Counted from the stretch's first letter, positions 1 to 8,593 are shown. The stretch is DNA of 64,000 nt from Streptomyces hygroscopicus (GCA_002021875.1 CP018627.1:7812001-7876000); one strand, 5' to 3'. The notes: a model not told the origin generated them from the letters alone. Program-made: numbers and translations.

Positions 1-65
1 GCTCGTATACGGGTGCGCGGCGCTTCCTCTACAACGGATACGGGACGGCGGGAATTCCGCCCCCC

Positions 66-1163
66 TCACCGCGGCAGCGTCGCCGGAGAGCCGCCCCCGC
101 CCTCCCAGCCCGCGACCGCGAGCGCCCGGTAGACCGTGTACTCGGCCGCCGGATCCGCCCCGTACGACCACGGGACCGCGCCCACATGGCCGTCCACGTG
201 GCGCAGCTGCTCCAGGGCCTCCGCGTACCGCTCCGCCCGGACCAGGAAGAAGACCAGCAGATGGCGGACGTGCGGCAGCACCGGGTGATCGGCGGGGGCG
301 TGGCGGACGGCGAAGAGCGCGCCCTCGATCGCCTTCACGATCACCTCGCTCCGGTACAGCGTGCGGACGAGGTTCGCCTCCGGCAGGTGCTCGAAGACGC
401 CGAAGAGGGGCAGCGCGGGGAGGAGGCTCTTCTCGGGGGCCGAGGCGGCGGCCGCGTGGGTGAAGGCGTCGGCGCGGTCCTGGGAGCCGTGCCATTTCTC
501 GCACCAGTAGTGGAGGGCGGCCAGGTGGGCGCCCATGTGGTGCGGGGCGAGCTTGGTGACCTTGGACCACAGCTCCTCGAAGTCGGCCTGCCGGTAGGCC
601 ATACCGCGGGCGACGCCGAGCTCGATGATGTGCGGCACCGGGTCGTCCGGGGCCAGCCGGGCCGCCTCGTGGCAGACGTCCCGGGCCTCCTCCAGGATCA
701 TCCGGAAGTCCACCGAGGACGGGTCGAGCAGCGCCTGGCGGACCAGGAACTCCGCCTGCACCGCCGCCGCGCCCGGGTCCTCGGGGGCCGCCACCCGCCA
801 GGTGCGCAGCCACATCCCGCCCTGGCCGGGGGCCTGGGCGAGCTCGAAGGCCGCCGCTCCGGCCAGCGTCTGCACCCGCTGCCAGCGCAGCTCCGAGGTG
901 GCCTCGGTGAGTGCGAGCAGGCGGGCGGCCGGCTGCCAGTCCTGCCGGGCCTGGACCTCCTCCAGGGCGTCGATCAGCTGCCGGTCCGGGCCGGGCAGCC
1001 GTACGTCCAGCCGCTCGCGCGGTACGAAGCCGTACTCCTGCGGATCCGAGGCGCGCATCATCCCCCGCACGGCCTCGCGGCCCCCGCGCCGCCGCCGCAG
1101 GGCCGGCATGACGATCAGCCCGCCGATCATGACGATGGCGATGAGGAAGATCAGAAGCTCCAT
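66..1163 (-). CDS. Membrane-anchored TPR-like hypothetical protein
   Basis: 365 residues. The first ~22 residues form one hydrophobic segment followed by a basic RRRRGGR stretch, which predicts an N-terminal anchor with the rest in the cytoplasm. The remainder is a helical, alanine- and leucine-rich solenoid with tetratricopeptide-like spacing (for example ARLAPDDPVPHIIELGVARG and ARDVCHEAARL), but no catalytic motif is visible. The frame has consistent GC-rich third positions and the ATG lies 138 bp from the divergent cystathionine synthase gene. Function is unknown; a scaffold role is only a guess from the fold. Bases 1-65, beyond its stop, are too short to assign. Confidence 0.75.
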   Translation of the reverse strand: MELLIFLIAIVMIGGLIVMPALRRRRGGREAVRGMMRASDPQEYGFVPRERLDVRLPGPDRQLIDALEEVQARQDWQPAARLLALTEATSELRWQRVQTLAGAAAFELAQAPGQGGMWLRTWRVAAPEDPGAAAVQAEFLVRQALLDPSSVDFRMILEEARDVCHEAARLAPDDPVPHIIELGVARGMAYRQADFEELWSKVTKLAPHHMGAHLAALHYWCEKWHGSQDRADAFTHAAAASAPEKSLLPALPLFGVFEHLPEANLVRTLYRSEVIVKAIEGALFAVRHAPADHPVLPHVRHLLVFFLVRAERYAEALEQLRHVDGHVGAVPWSYGADPAAEYTVYRALAVAGWEGGGGSPATLPR

Positions 1164-1300
1164 GAGGTGTCCCCGTGTGAAGTTCCGTAACAGCTGGTGG
1201 TCCAGAACGGCTGGTGGCCCAGAACGGCTTGTGGTCCAGCCTATGCGCCTCGGCGGTCGTTGAATCCAGCACGGGCGCGTCGGGCGTTACGCTCGGGCCC

Positions 1301-2464
1301 ATGAGCCACCAGCACCCCCAGGGGCATCCTCAGAGTTTCGAGACGCTCGCCATCCACGCGGGTCAGGAGGCCGACTCGCTCACCGGCGCCGTCGTCCCCC
1401 CGATCTACCAGGTCTCCACCTACAAGCAGGACGGGGTGGGCGGTCTGCGGGGCGGCTATGAGTACAGCCGTTCCGCCAACCCCACCCGCAGCGCGCTCGA
1501 GGAGAACCTGGCCGCGCTGGAAGGTGGCCGCCGCGGCCTCGCCTTCGCGTCCGGTCTCGCCGCCGAGGACTGCCTGCTGCGCACGCTTCTGGTGCCGGGC
1601 GACCATGTCGTCATCCCGGACGACGCCTACGGCGGTACGTTCCGCCTGTTCGCCAAGGTCGTGGAGCGCTGGGGGGTGGAGTGGTCGGTCGCCGACACCT
1701 CCGACCCGGCGGCCGTACAGGCCGCGCTCCGCCCCCGTACGAAGGTGATCTGGGTCGAGACCCCGAGCAACCCGCTGCTCGGCATCACCGACATCGCCGC
1801 CGTCGCCGACATCGCCCGCACCGCGGGGGCCCGGCTGGTGGTGGACAACACCTTCGCCAGCCCCTACCTCCAGCAGCCGCTCGCGCTCGGCGCGGATGTC
1901 GTGGTGCACTCCACCACCAAGTACATGGGCGGGCACTCGGATGTCGTCGGCGGTGCGCTGGTCGTCTCCGACACCGGCCTCGGGGACGAACTCGCCTTCC
2001 ACCAGAACGCGATGGGCGCCATCGCCGGGCCCTTCGACGCCTGGCTGGTGATGCGCGGCATCAAGACCCTCGCCGTCCGCATGGACCGGCACAGCGCCAA
2101 CGCGACGCGGATCGCGGAGATGCTCGTCGCGCACCCCAAGGTGACCCGGGTCTACTACCCGGGGCTGCCGGAGCACGCGGGGCACGAGATCGCGGCCAAG
2201 CAGATGCGGGCCTTCGGCGGCATGGTGTCGTTCCAGGTCGCGGGCGGCGAGGAGGCGGCGGTCGAGGTGTGCGACCGGGCGCGGCTGTTCACGCTCGGGG
2301 AGTCGCTCGGCGGCGTCGAGTCGCTGATCGAGCACCCGGGGCGGATGACACACGCCTCGGCGGCGGGCTCGGCGCTCGAGGTACCGGCCGATCTCGTACG
2401 GCTGTCGGTGGGCATCGAGTCGGTCGACGATCTGCTCATGGACCTGAGCCAGGCTCTGGGCTGA
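1301..2464 (+). CDS. metB: Cystathionine gamma-synthase / gamma-lyase family
   Basis: 387 residues; a PLP enzyme of the Cys/Met metabolism family, expected to join an activated homoserine and cysteine into cystathionine, or to run the reverse lyase reaction. The start is the ATG before SHQHPQGHP; the upstream in-frame extension is not family-like. Seen: the YEYSRSANPTR substrate-loop motif (about residues 54-64), AFASGLAAE (81-89), DNTFASPYLQQP (182-193) and the PLP lysine in HSTTKYMGGHSD (K207). Length matches the family (about 380-390). Synthase and lyase are hard to separate by eye; the symbol is the usual actinobacterial assignment. It is monocistronic, followed by repeat-rich spacer. Confidence 0.9.
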   Translation: MSHQHPQGHPQSFETLAIHAGQEADSLTGAVVPPIYQVSTYKQDGVGGLRGGYEYSRSANPTRSALEENLAALEGGRRGLAFASGLAAEDCLLRTLLVPGDHVVIPDDAYGGTFRLFAKVVERWGVEWSVADTSDPAAVQAALRPRTKVIWVETPSNPLLGITDIAAVADIARTAGARLVVDNTFASPYLQQPLALGADVVVHSTTKYMGGHSDVVGGALVVSDTGLGDELAFHQNAMGAIAGPFDAWLVMRGIKTLAVRMDRHSANATRIAEMLVAHPKVTRVYYPGLPEHAGHEIAAKQMRAFGGMVSFQVAGGEEAAVEVCDRARLFTLGESLGGVESLIEHPGRMTHASAAGSALEVPADLVRLSVGIESVDDLLMDLSQALG

Positions 2465-2633
2465 CGGCTGAGTTGTCTGGCCGTCTGACGTCTGATGCCT
2501 GGCCGTCTGGCGCTGACGTCTGGCCGTCTGGCGCCTGATGTCTGACGCCTGGCCGTCTGGTGCCTGAGCGTGTGGGCTGCGGATCTTTGAGGGCGGTCAC
2601 CGTCGTTCGGCGGTCACCGTCCTCCTCCGGCGG
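2465..2633. repeat. Short degenerate direct repeats in spacer
   Basis: After the stop the spacer is made of recurring CTGGCCGTCTG / GTCTGACG units up to about 2570. Three copies of GGCGGTCACC at roughly 19-bp spacing follow, running into the convergent gene. No hairpin with a U-tract is obvious. Probably slippage-generated spacer at a convergent gene end. Confidence 0.6.
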
Positions 2634-2888
2634 TCACCATCCTTCGAGGGGTGGGGTGGTGTCGGTGGGCGGCGGTGCGGTCCACGGTTCGACGATGGCC
2701 GCCCAGATGGCGAAGGCCACGACCGCGGCGAGCAGCAGCAGCCAGCCGATGGTGCGTACGACCTGGTGGCGGCGGAGCATCCGCCGCCCCCGTTCGGTCG
2801 CCCGGCCCGCCAGATCCGGCGGCAGCGCCGGATGCGGGCCCTCCAGCATCCGGCGGACCTCGGTCTCCTTGCGGTCCGGAAAGCTCAT
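2634..2888 (-). CDS. Small single-pass membrane protein, partner of sigma-like gene
   Basis: 84 residues. The ATG overlaps the stop of the upstream sigma-like gene (ATGA), so the two are translationally coupled. The N-terminal half is charged and cytoplasmic in character (DRKETEVRRMLEG, then RRMLRRHQ). One membrane segment follows at about residues 46-66 (TIGWLLLLAAVVAFAIWAAI), then a short proline-rich tail. Size, topology and coupling would suit a sigma-associated membrane protein, but there is no ZAS motif (H..C..C) and no proven anti-sigma feature. Expressed together with the sigma-like protein by inference. Confidence 0.7.
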   Translation of the reverse strand: MSFPDRKETEVRRMLEGPHPALPPDLAGRATERGRRMLRRHQVVRTIGWLLLLAAVVAFAIWAAIVEPWTAPPPTDTTPPLEGW

Positions 2889-3580
2889 GGCGCCACCCCG
2901 GTCCCGGTCCCGGTTCCAGCCCCGGCTCCGGCTCCGGCTCCCGTCCCGGCTCCGGCCGCGCCGGTGGCCGTCCGGCGACCGGTGGACGGGGGCGTTCCGG
3001 TGGACGGGGGCGTTCCGGCGGCCGGAGGTTGTCCGGTGGACGGGGGCTGTCCCGCGGACGGGGGCGTTCCAGCGGCAGGGGGCTGTCCCGCGGGCGCGGG
3101 CGTTCCGGCGGACGGGGGCGTTCCGTACGTACCGCGCCGCGGCGCCGCGCTGCGCATCGCCGTGACCGCACGGGTGCAGATCGCCCGGACTCGCTCGACC
3201 GGGAGGCCGAGCGCCGCCGCCGTCTGCTCCTCCGCGACCCCCTCGTACAGCCGCAGCACCAGCACCAGCCGCTCCTGCGGGGTGAGCCGGGCCAGGAGGC
3301 CGCCGCGCGGGTGGCGGTAGCGGTGGCCTCGGTGGGCGAAGAGGGCGGCCAGCGTTCGGCGGGTGTGGTCGTACGGATCTTCGCCGCGCAGCCGGTCCCA
3401 GCGGGCGTACGTGCGCGCGAGCGCGGCGGTCAGCAGGCGCTCGGCGGCTTCGGTGTCCCTCGTCGGCTCCCCCGTGAGCAGCGCGGCCGCATGCAGCAGG
3501 CGGCCACCCGCGCCCGCGACGAATACCTCGAACTCCCGGGCCCGGCGGCCATCTCGTGCTGCCCGCCGCTCTCGCACCAC
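2885..3580 (-). CDS. ECF-like RNA polymerase sigma factor with repeat-rich C-terminal tail
   Basis: 231 residues. Residues about 15-145 resemble a SigE-type ECF sigma factor: a region-2-like part (FEVFVAGAGGRLLHAAALL, then LTAALARTYARWDRL) and a region-4 helix-turn-helix (LTPQERLVLVLRLYEGVAEE, then AAALGLPVERVRAICTRAVTAMR). From about residue 150 the protein is a degenerate repeat of GTPPSAG / GQPPSTG units ending in a Gly-Ala-Thr stretch, encoded by imperfect 18-bp tandem repeats at about 2990-3125. The start is a GTG behind a GGAGG-type site. Region 2 is weakly conserved, so it may be a degenerate or specialised sigma. The tail has no known function. Confidence 0.75.
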   Translation of the reverse strand: MVRERRAARDGRRAREFEVFVAGAGGRLLHAAALLTGEPTRDTEAAERLLTAALARTYARWDRLRGEDPYDHTRRTLAALFAHRGHRYRHPRGGLLARLTPQERLVLVLRLYEGVAEEQTAAALGLPVERVRAICTRAVTAMRSAAPRRGTYGTPPSAGTPAPAGQPPAAGTPPSAGQPPSTGQPPAAGTPPSTGTPPSTGRRTATGAAGAGTGAGAGAGAGTGTGTGVAP

Positions 3581-3682
3581 GTCCTCCGCCTCCCGTTCCC
3601 TTAGGACACGGCAGGCGCGGGCACCCGGTCAAGAGGTCTGCGAGGTCTGCGAAGTCGCGAGGTCTGCGAGGTCGCGCCGGGG

Positions 3683-4183
3683 TCAGGTGGCGGGCGTCGC
3701 CTGGGGCACCGTGCTGTGTGCGGCGGAGAGGGCGACGTTGAACCGGGTCAGCAGATCGCAGAAGAGATCGCGCTCCTCCGCTGTCCAGTCGTCGGTCACG
3801 CGGGCCATCAGGTCGCGCCGTGAGGAGCGCACTTCCTCCAGGCGGGCCTTGCCGCGCGGGGAGAGCTGGAGCACGACCGCGCGGCCGTCCTCGGGGTGCG
3901 AGGTGCGCTTGACCATGCCGGAGTCGACCAGCGGGGCGACCTGGCGGGTCACGGTGGACGAGTCGATGCCCATGCTCCCTGCGAGCGCCTTGACCCCCAT
4001 CGGGCCTTCCTGGTCGAGCCGGTTGAGCAGCAGATACGCGGCTCGGTCCATGGAGTTGCGGGCCTGGCCGACGCCGCCGAGCCGGGTCTGTTCCGCACGG
4101 CGGGCGAAGACGGCGACCTGATGCTGGAGCGTGTCCAGTACGCCGGTGTCGAGTTGAGTCGTCATGTCCGATTGGGTGGGCAT
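3683..4183 (-). CDS. MarR-family transcriptional regulator
   Basis: 166 residues, the usual MarR size. The winged helix-turn-helix spans about residues 50-115: AAYLLLNRLDQEGPMGVKAL, then MGIDSSTVTRQVAPLVDSG (recognition helix) and the wing HPEDGRAVVLQLSPRGKA. Helices at both ends would make the dimer interface. It is divergent from threonine dehydratase across a 228-bp spacer, so it could control that gene or itself; the ligand is not predictable. A second ATG at codon 7 is possible; neither has a strong ribosome site. Confidence 0.87.
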   Translation of the reverse strand: MPTQSDMTTQLDTGVLDTLQHQVAVFARRAEQTRLGGVGQARNSMDRAAYLLLNRLDQEGPMGVKALAGSMGIDSSTVTRQVAPLVDSGMVKRTSHPEDGRAVVLQLSPRGKARLEEVRSSRRDLMARVTDDWTAEERDLFCDLLTRFNVALSAAHSTVPQATPAT

Positions 4184-4411
4184 GGCCTAGGGCTCACTTC
4201 ATGCGGTGGTCTGTGGGATGTGGCACAGAGTACGCGGCCGGGGCCCTGCCCGTACGGGGGCTGCAGAAACCTGACGACCTCCGAGCCACAACCTGCCGTT
4301 CTGAGCCGTTCTCCGTCGCCGTAGCCCGCCGGTGGGCCTTGGCCCGGTACCCGACCGGCACCGGCCCGGGCCACGGGGGCCTGCCGGGGGTGAGCTGCCA
4401 GACTGGGGACC

Positions 4412-5875
4412 ATGGCTGCACGACACGGCGACGAGGACGGGCCCGGCTCCGGGTCCGGCCCGGCCTCGCCCCCCACCTCCTCCGCTTCTGCTTCCGCCTC
4501 CACGGGTTCCGCGGGGTCTGGCCTCGCTTCCAGCCCTGCTTCCGGCTCCGGGCGGTCCGCCTCCGCTTCTGGCTCCCAGGGGTCCGCTTCTGGCTCCGCG
4601 GGGTCCGGCTCCGAGGGTTCCGCCCCCGGGGGCTCTGCCTCCGCTTCCGCCTCCGAGGGACCCGAGACGATCAAGACGATCACGCTCGACGACATCCGCG
4701 GGGCGCAGAAGACGCTGTCGGGGATCTCCCGGCTCACCGCGCTGGAGGGCAGCCGCTATCTGTCCGGTCTGGTCGGCTCGCCGGTCCACCTCAAATGCGA
4801 GAACCTGCAGCGCACCGGGTCGTTCAAGCTGCGCGGCGGCTATGTGCGGATCTCCGGGCTCAGCCCCGAGGAGCGCGCGGCCGGGGTGGTCGCGGCGAGC
4901 GCCGGGAACCATGCGCAGGGCGTCGCCCTCGCGGCCTCGCTGCTGGGGGTGCGCTCGACGGTCTTCATGCCCGAGGGCGCCCCGCTGCCCAAGATCGCGG
5001 CCACCCGGGACTACGGCGCCGAGGTGCGGCTGCGCGGCCAGATCGTGGACGAGACGATGCGGGCGGCGCAGGAGTACGCCGAGCGCACGGGCGCGGTCTT
5101 CATCCACCCCTTCGACCACCCCGACATCATCGCGGGGCAGGGCACGGTGGGGCTGGAGATCCTGGAGCAGTGCCCCGAGGTGCGCACCGTGGTGGTGGGC
5201 ATCGGCGGGGGCGGGCTGGCGGCCGGGATCGCGGTGGCGGTGAAGGCCCTGCGGCCGGATGTGCGGGTGGTGGGGGTGCAGGCGGAGGGCGCCGCGGCGT
5301 ATCCGCCGTCGCTGGCGGCCGGGCGGCCGGTCTCGATCGAGGCGCCCGTGACGATGGCGGACGGCATCAAGGTGGGGCGGCCGGGCGATGTGCCGTTCCG
5401 GATCATCGACGATCTCGTCGACGAGGTCCGTACGGTCACCGAGGACGAGCTGTCCAGCGCGCTGCTGCTCTGCCTGGAGCGGGCGAAGCTGGTGGTGGAG
5501 CCGGCGGGCGCGAGCCCGGTGGCCGCGCTGCTGTCGGCGCCGGAGTCCTTCGAGGGGCCGGTGGTCGCGGTGCTCTCGGGCGGCAATGTCGATCCGCTGC
5601 TGATGCAGCGCATCCTGCGGCACGGCATGGCCGCGGCGGGGCGCTATCTGTCGCTGCGGCTGCTGCTCACCGACCGGCCGGGGGCGCTGGCCACGCTGCT
5701 GGGGGTGCTGTCGACGCTGGACGCCAATGTGCTCGATGTCAGCCATGTACGCACCAATCCGCGGCTCGGGCTGAGCGAGGCCGAGGTGGAGCTGCACCTG
5801 GAGACGAAGGGGACGGGCCACTGCGAGGAGGTCCGGGAGGCGCTGCGCGGGGCCGGGTACACGGTGATGGCCTGA
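4412..5875 (+). CDS. ilvA: Threonine dehydratase with ACT domain and long low-complexity N-terminus
   Basis: 487 residues; a PLP enzyme deaminating threonine (and serine) to 2-oxobutyrate (pyruvate), feeding isoleucine synthesis or catabolism. The conserved part begins near residue 88. The PLP lysine is in NLQRTGSFKLRGG (K139), followed by SAGNHAQGVA, the phosphate loop GIGGGGLAAG and SGGNVDP. A single ACT-type domain occupies about residues 408-487 (LTDRPGALATLLGVL), as in shorter, often catabolic forms. Residues 1-84 are almost pure Ser/Ala/Gly with some acidic residues. No ATG, GTG or TTG lies in frame between 4412 and the catalytic domain, so this extension seems unavoidable. Normal actinobacterial homologues lack it. 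Confidence 0.92.
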   Translation: MAARHGDEDGPGSGSGPASPPTSSASASASTGSAGSGLASSPASGSGRSASASGSQGSASGSAGSGSEGSAPGGSASASASEGPETIKTITLDDIRGAQKTLSGISRLTALEGSRYLSGLVGSPVHLKCENLQRTGSFKLRGGYVRISGLSPEERAAGVVAASAGNHAQGVALAASLLGVRSTVFMPEGAPLPKIAATRDYGAEVRLRGQIVDETMRAAQEYAERTGAVFIHPFDHPDIIAGQGTVGLEILEQCPEVRTVVVGIGGGGLAAGIAVAVKALRPDVRVVGVQAEGAAAYPPSLAAGRPVSIEAPVTMADGIKVGRPGDVPFRIIDDLVDEVRTVTEDELSSALLLCLERAKLVVEPAGASPVAALLSAPESFEGPVVAVLSGGNVDPLLMQRILRHGMAAAGRYLSLRLLLTDRPGALATLLGVLSTLDANVLDVSHVRTNPRLGLSEAEVELHLETKGTGHCEEVREALRGAGYTVMA

Positions 5876-5991
5876 GGACGGGAGACGGCCCGCCCCCGCT
5901 GCGGGACTGATGCCTGACTGCCCGGGGGCCGCCGTCGCCCCCGGGCAGACCTGTCGACCGTCGCCCCCGGTCTTATTTTCTTTGCCTCGCG

Positions 5992-6005
5992 TATGTCGCG
6001 ATGTA
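5992..6005. promoter_or_regulatory. Imperfect palindrome upstream of exporter operon
   Basis: TATGTCGCGATGTA is palindromic at 10 of 14 positions around TCGCGA. It is followed by a related half (TGTATCGCG) and lies next to an unusually T-rich patch (5971-5990), about 110 bp before the ABC ATPase start. DrrAB-like exporters are often controlled by PadR or TetR proteins with such sites, but no such regulator is adjacent. Operator status is inference. Confidence 0.3.
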
Positions 6006-6112
6006 TCGCGTCCCCGGTATCATTGCCGTCCAGTTGCTGCCGAGCGCTGCCCATATGGGCGGACTTATGCCTTGATTAAGTGTGGAACGGCCCCAACCCC
6101 GGGAGTGCCAAC

Positions 6113-7099
6113 ATGCCAGGCGCTATTCACGCCGAGGGTCTGGTGAAGACCTTCGGCGACGTAAGGGCTCTGGACGGCGTCGACCTCGACGTACCGGAAG
6201 GAACCGTGCTCGGACTGCTCGGCCCCAATGGCGCGGGCAAGACCACCGCGGTGCGCGTGCTCACCACGCTGCTGCGCCCGGACAGCGGAACGGCGGTGGT
6301 CGCGGGGGTGGACGTGCTGAAGAACCCCGACGAGGTCCGCCGCTCCATCGGGCTGTCCGGCCAGTTCGCCGCCGTGGACGAGTATCTGACCGGCCGCGAG
6401 AACCTCCAGATGGTCGGCCAGCTCTACCAGATGGGAGCGCGGGCGGCCAAAGCCCGCGCGAGTGAGCTGCTGGAGCGGTTCAGCCTCGCCGAGGCGGCCG
6501 ACCGCACCGCCAAGACGTACTCCGGCGGGATGCGCCGGAGGCTGGACCTCGCCGCGGCCCTGGTGGTCAGCCCGCCCGTGATGTTCATGGACGAGCCGAC
6601 CACCGGTCTGGACCCGCGCAACCGGCAGGCGCTGTGGGAGGTCATCCAGGAGCTGGTGGCCGGTGGCACGACGCTGCTGCTGACCACGCAGTATCTGGAG
6701 GAGGCGGACCATCTGGCGCATGACATCTGCGTGATCGACCGCGGCCGGGTCATCGCCCGCGGCACCTCCGACCAGCTCAAGGCCCATACGGGCGGGGAGC
6801 GGGTGGAGGTCGTGGTGCATGAGCGCGAGCACATCGCGGTCGCCCAGGAGGTCCTGCGGGTCCTCGGCAAGGGCGAGACGACCGTGCAGGAGCACACCCG
6901 TCAGGTCACCGTCCCGGTCGTGGGCGGCGCCAAGCTGCTCGCCGAGGTCATCCGCGAACTGGACACCCGCGGTGTGGAGATCGACGACATCGGGCTGCGC
7001 CGCCCGACCCTGGACGACGTGTTCATCTCCCTCACCGGCCATGGGACCGAGGACGGACTCCAGGGCGGCGGCGAGGCCGAGAGCAAGGGAGTCGAATGA
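6113..7099 (+). CDS. ABC exporter ATPase, DrrA-like (drug-resistance family)
   Basis: 328 residues from the ATG in GCCAACATG. Walker A is GPNGAGKTT (about residues 37-45), the signature is YSGGMRRRLDLA, Walker B is PVMFMDEPTTGLDP, and the H-loop position carries Q (LTTQYLEEADHL), as usual in DrrA proteins. The C-terminal ~100 residues match the DrrA accessory domain ending in RRPTLDDVFISLTGH. It should energise the membrane protein encoded next, to which it is coupled by an ATGA overlap. Family members export daunorubicin-like compounds or other hydrophobic molecules; the substrate here is unknown. Confidence 0.92.
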   Translation: MPGAIHAEGLVKTFGDVRALDGVDLDVPEGTVLGLLGPNGAGKTTAVRVLTTLLRPDSGTAVVAGVDVLKNPDEVRRSIGLSGQFAAVDEYLTGRENLQMVGQLYQMGARAAKARASELLERFSLAEAADRTAKTYSGGMRRRLDLAAALVVSPPVMFMDEPTTGLDPRNRQALWEVIQELVAGGTTLLLTTQYLEEADHLAHDICVIDRGRVIARGTSDQLKAHTGGERVEVVVHEREHIAVAQEVLRVLGKGETTVQEHTRQVTVPVVGGAKLLAEVIRELDTRGVEIDDIGLRRPTLDDVFISLTGHGTEDGLQGGGEAESKGVE

Positions 7100-7962
7100 T
7101 GGCCGTCGTCGAGGAGACCGGTGCCACCGTCGCGGCGGCCCCCCGGCCGCGCGGCGGACCGCTGCGCTCCGTCCGGGACTCGCTGGTGGTCGCCAAGCGC
7201 AATCTCCTGCGGATGATGCGCATCCCGGAGATGGTGGTGTTCGGCCTGGTGCAGCCGATCATGTTCGTGGTGCTGTTCAGCTATGTGTTCGGCGGCGCGA
7301 TCATGGTTCCGGGGCAGGCCAGCGCGGACGCCACGGTGTATCGCGAGTTCCTGATGGCCGGGATCTTCGCGCAGACCGTGACGTTCGCCACGGCGGGCGC
7401 GGGGGCAGGCATCGCCGACGATATGAACAAGGGGCTGATCGACCGCTTCCGCTCATTGCCGATGGCGCGTGGCGCGGTGCTCACCGGCCGTACGCTCGCG
7501 GATCTCGTCCAGACGGCGCTGACGCTGGTGGTGCTGGCGATCGTCGCGGTCATCGTGGGCTGGCGGATTCATGACGGCGCTCTGAAGGCGCTGGGCGCGT
7601 TCGGGCTGCTGCTTCTGCTCGGCTACGCCTTCTCGTGGATCGGCGCGCTGATCGGCCTGTCAGTACGGACGCCGGAGGCGGCCACCTCGGGCGGGCTGAT
7701 CTGGCTCTTCCCGCTGACGTTCATCTCGAACGCCTTCGTGCCGTCCAGCAAGATGCCCGCCGTCCTGGGCCATATCGCCGACTGGAACCCCTTCAGCGCG
7801 ACGGTGCAGGCGTCCCGGCAGCTCTTCGGCAATCCGGAGGGCGTGGTCTCGGACGCCTGGCCGATGCAGCATCCGGCGCTGGCGTCGGTCCTCTGGTCGC
7901 TGCTGATCATCGTGCTCTTCCGGACGCTGGCGGTGCGCAAATACCGCTCGGCGACCGCCTGA
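7096..7962 (+). CDS. ABC-2 type exporter permease, DrrB-like
   Basis: 288 residues, starting inside the stop of the ATPase gene (ATGA). The cytoplasmic N-terminus (~40 residues) leads into six predicted membrane segments, beginning with MVVFGLVQPIMFVVLFSYVFGG. The ABC-2 pattern is clear: DDMNKGLIDRFRSLPMARGAV in the cytoplasmic loop, and TPEAATSGGLIWLFPLTFISNAFVP late. It forms the membrane channel of the exporter with the ATPase. A hairpin terminator follows at 8057-8084. Confidence 0.92.
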   Translation: MMAVVEETGATVAAAPRPRGGPLRSVRDSLVVAKRNLLRMMRIPEMVVFGLVQPIMFVVLFSYVFGGAIMVPGQASADATVYREFLMAGIFAQTVTFATAGAGAGIADDMNKGLIDRFRSLPMARGAVLTGRTLADLVQTALTLVVLAIVAVIVGWRIHDGALKALGAFGLLLLLGYAFSWIGALIGLSVRTPEAATSGGLIWLFPLTFISNAFVPSSKMPAVLGHIADWNPFSATVQASRQLFGNPEGVVSDAWPMQHPALASVLWSLLIIVLFRTLAVRKYRSATA

Positions 7963-7980
7963 GTGGCCCGGCCGGGGATC

Positions 7981-8042
7981 GTGGAGATCGAGAGCGGCCC
8001 CGCTGGGGGATGTGGAGATCGAGAACGGCCCCGCTGAGAGGT
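7981..8042. repeat. Two 31-bp direct repeats
   Basis: Two adjacent 31-bp units beginning GTGGAGATCGAGA (7981-8011 and 8012-8042) differ at about five positions; a partial third unit (GTGGTGATCG) follows. They lie in the spacer between the convergent exporter permease and greA. Looks like slippage in spacer DNA. Confidence 0.6.
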
Positions 8043-8056
8043 GTGGTGATCGTGGA

Positions 8057-8084
8057 GGAGCCCCGGCCGCCCGGCCGGGGCTCC
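8057..8084. terminator. Bidirectional terminator hairpin between permease and greA
   Basis: A perfect 12-bp stem (GGAGCCCCGGCC) with a four-base loop lies 95 bp after the permease stop and 12 bp beyond the greA stop. No U-tract is present, which is common for Streptomyces terminators. Confidence 0.65.
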
Positions 8085-8095
8085 ACACCGGGCGC

Positions 8096-8593
8096 TCAGC
8101 CCTGGTACGGCTTGGCCTCCAGGATCCGCACTGAGGCGGTGCGGCCATTGGGCAGCTCGTATTCCGCGTCCTGGCCGACCTTCTTGCCGTTCACACCCGA
8201 GCCCAGCGGGGACTGCGGCGAGTAGGTCTCGATGTTCGCGCTCGCGTACTCACGAGAGGCGAGCAGGAAGGTCAGGGTGTCGTCCGGGTCGCCGTCGAAC
8301 GCGATGGTGACCACCATGCCGGGGGCGACCACGCCGGTGTCCGCGGGTGCCTCGCCGACCTTCGCATGCTGCAGGAGCTGCGTCAGCTGACGCACTCGGA
8401 GCTCCTGCTTGCCCTGCTCCTCCTTGGCGGCGTGGTAGCCCCCGTTCTCCCGGAGGTCACCTTCCTCCCGGGCAGCCTCGATCTTCTTCGCGATCTCGAC
8501 ACGTGCGGGACCCGACAGGTACTCCAGCTCGGCCTTGAGCTGGTCGTACGCCTCCTGGGTCAGCCAGGTGACGTTCTCGCTGGTCTGGGTCAC
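8096..8593 (-). CDS. greA: Transcription elongation factor GreA
   Basis: 165 residues from a GTG (VTQTSENVTWLTQEAY) with a GAGGAG ribosome site about 8 bases upstream. It rescues backtracked RNA polymerase by stimulating transcript cleavage. Seen: the N-terminal coiled coil with the acidic tip region EEGDLRENGGYHAAKEEQG (two acidic residues enter the polymerase active site) and the C-terminal FKBP-like domain ending SPLGSGVNGKKVGQDAEYEL. Length is typical of actinobacterial GreA. Confidence 0.94.
   Translation of the reverse strand: MTQTSENVTWLTQEAYDQLKAELEYLSGPARVEIAKKIEAAREEGDLRENGGYHAAKEEQGKQELRVRQLTQLLQHAKVGEAPADTGVVAPGMVVTIAFDGDPDDTLTFLLASREYASANIETYSPQSPLGSGVNGKKVGQDAEYELPNGRTASVRILEAKPYQG

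Noticed and set aside
1..65. 3' end of a gene entering from the left
   Set aside because: Too short to identify; a frame gives RRFLYNGYGTAGIPP-like sequence but no stop or family evidence.
1241..2353. Minus-strand gene opposite cystathionine synthase
   Set aside because: Arg/Val/Gly-rich shadow; the plus strand has full PLP-enzyme motifs.
4199..5821. Long minus-strand open frame opposite threonine dehydratase
   Set aside because: GC-rich genomes leave third-frame shadows; the product is His/Arg/Pro-rich with no domain, while the plus strand encodes a clear enzyme.
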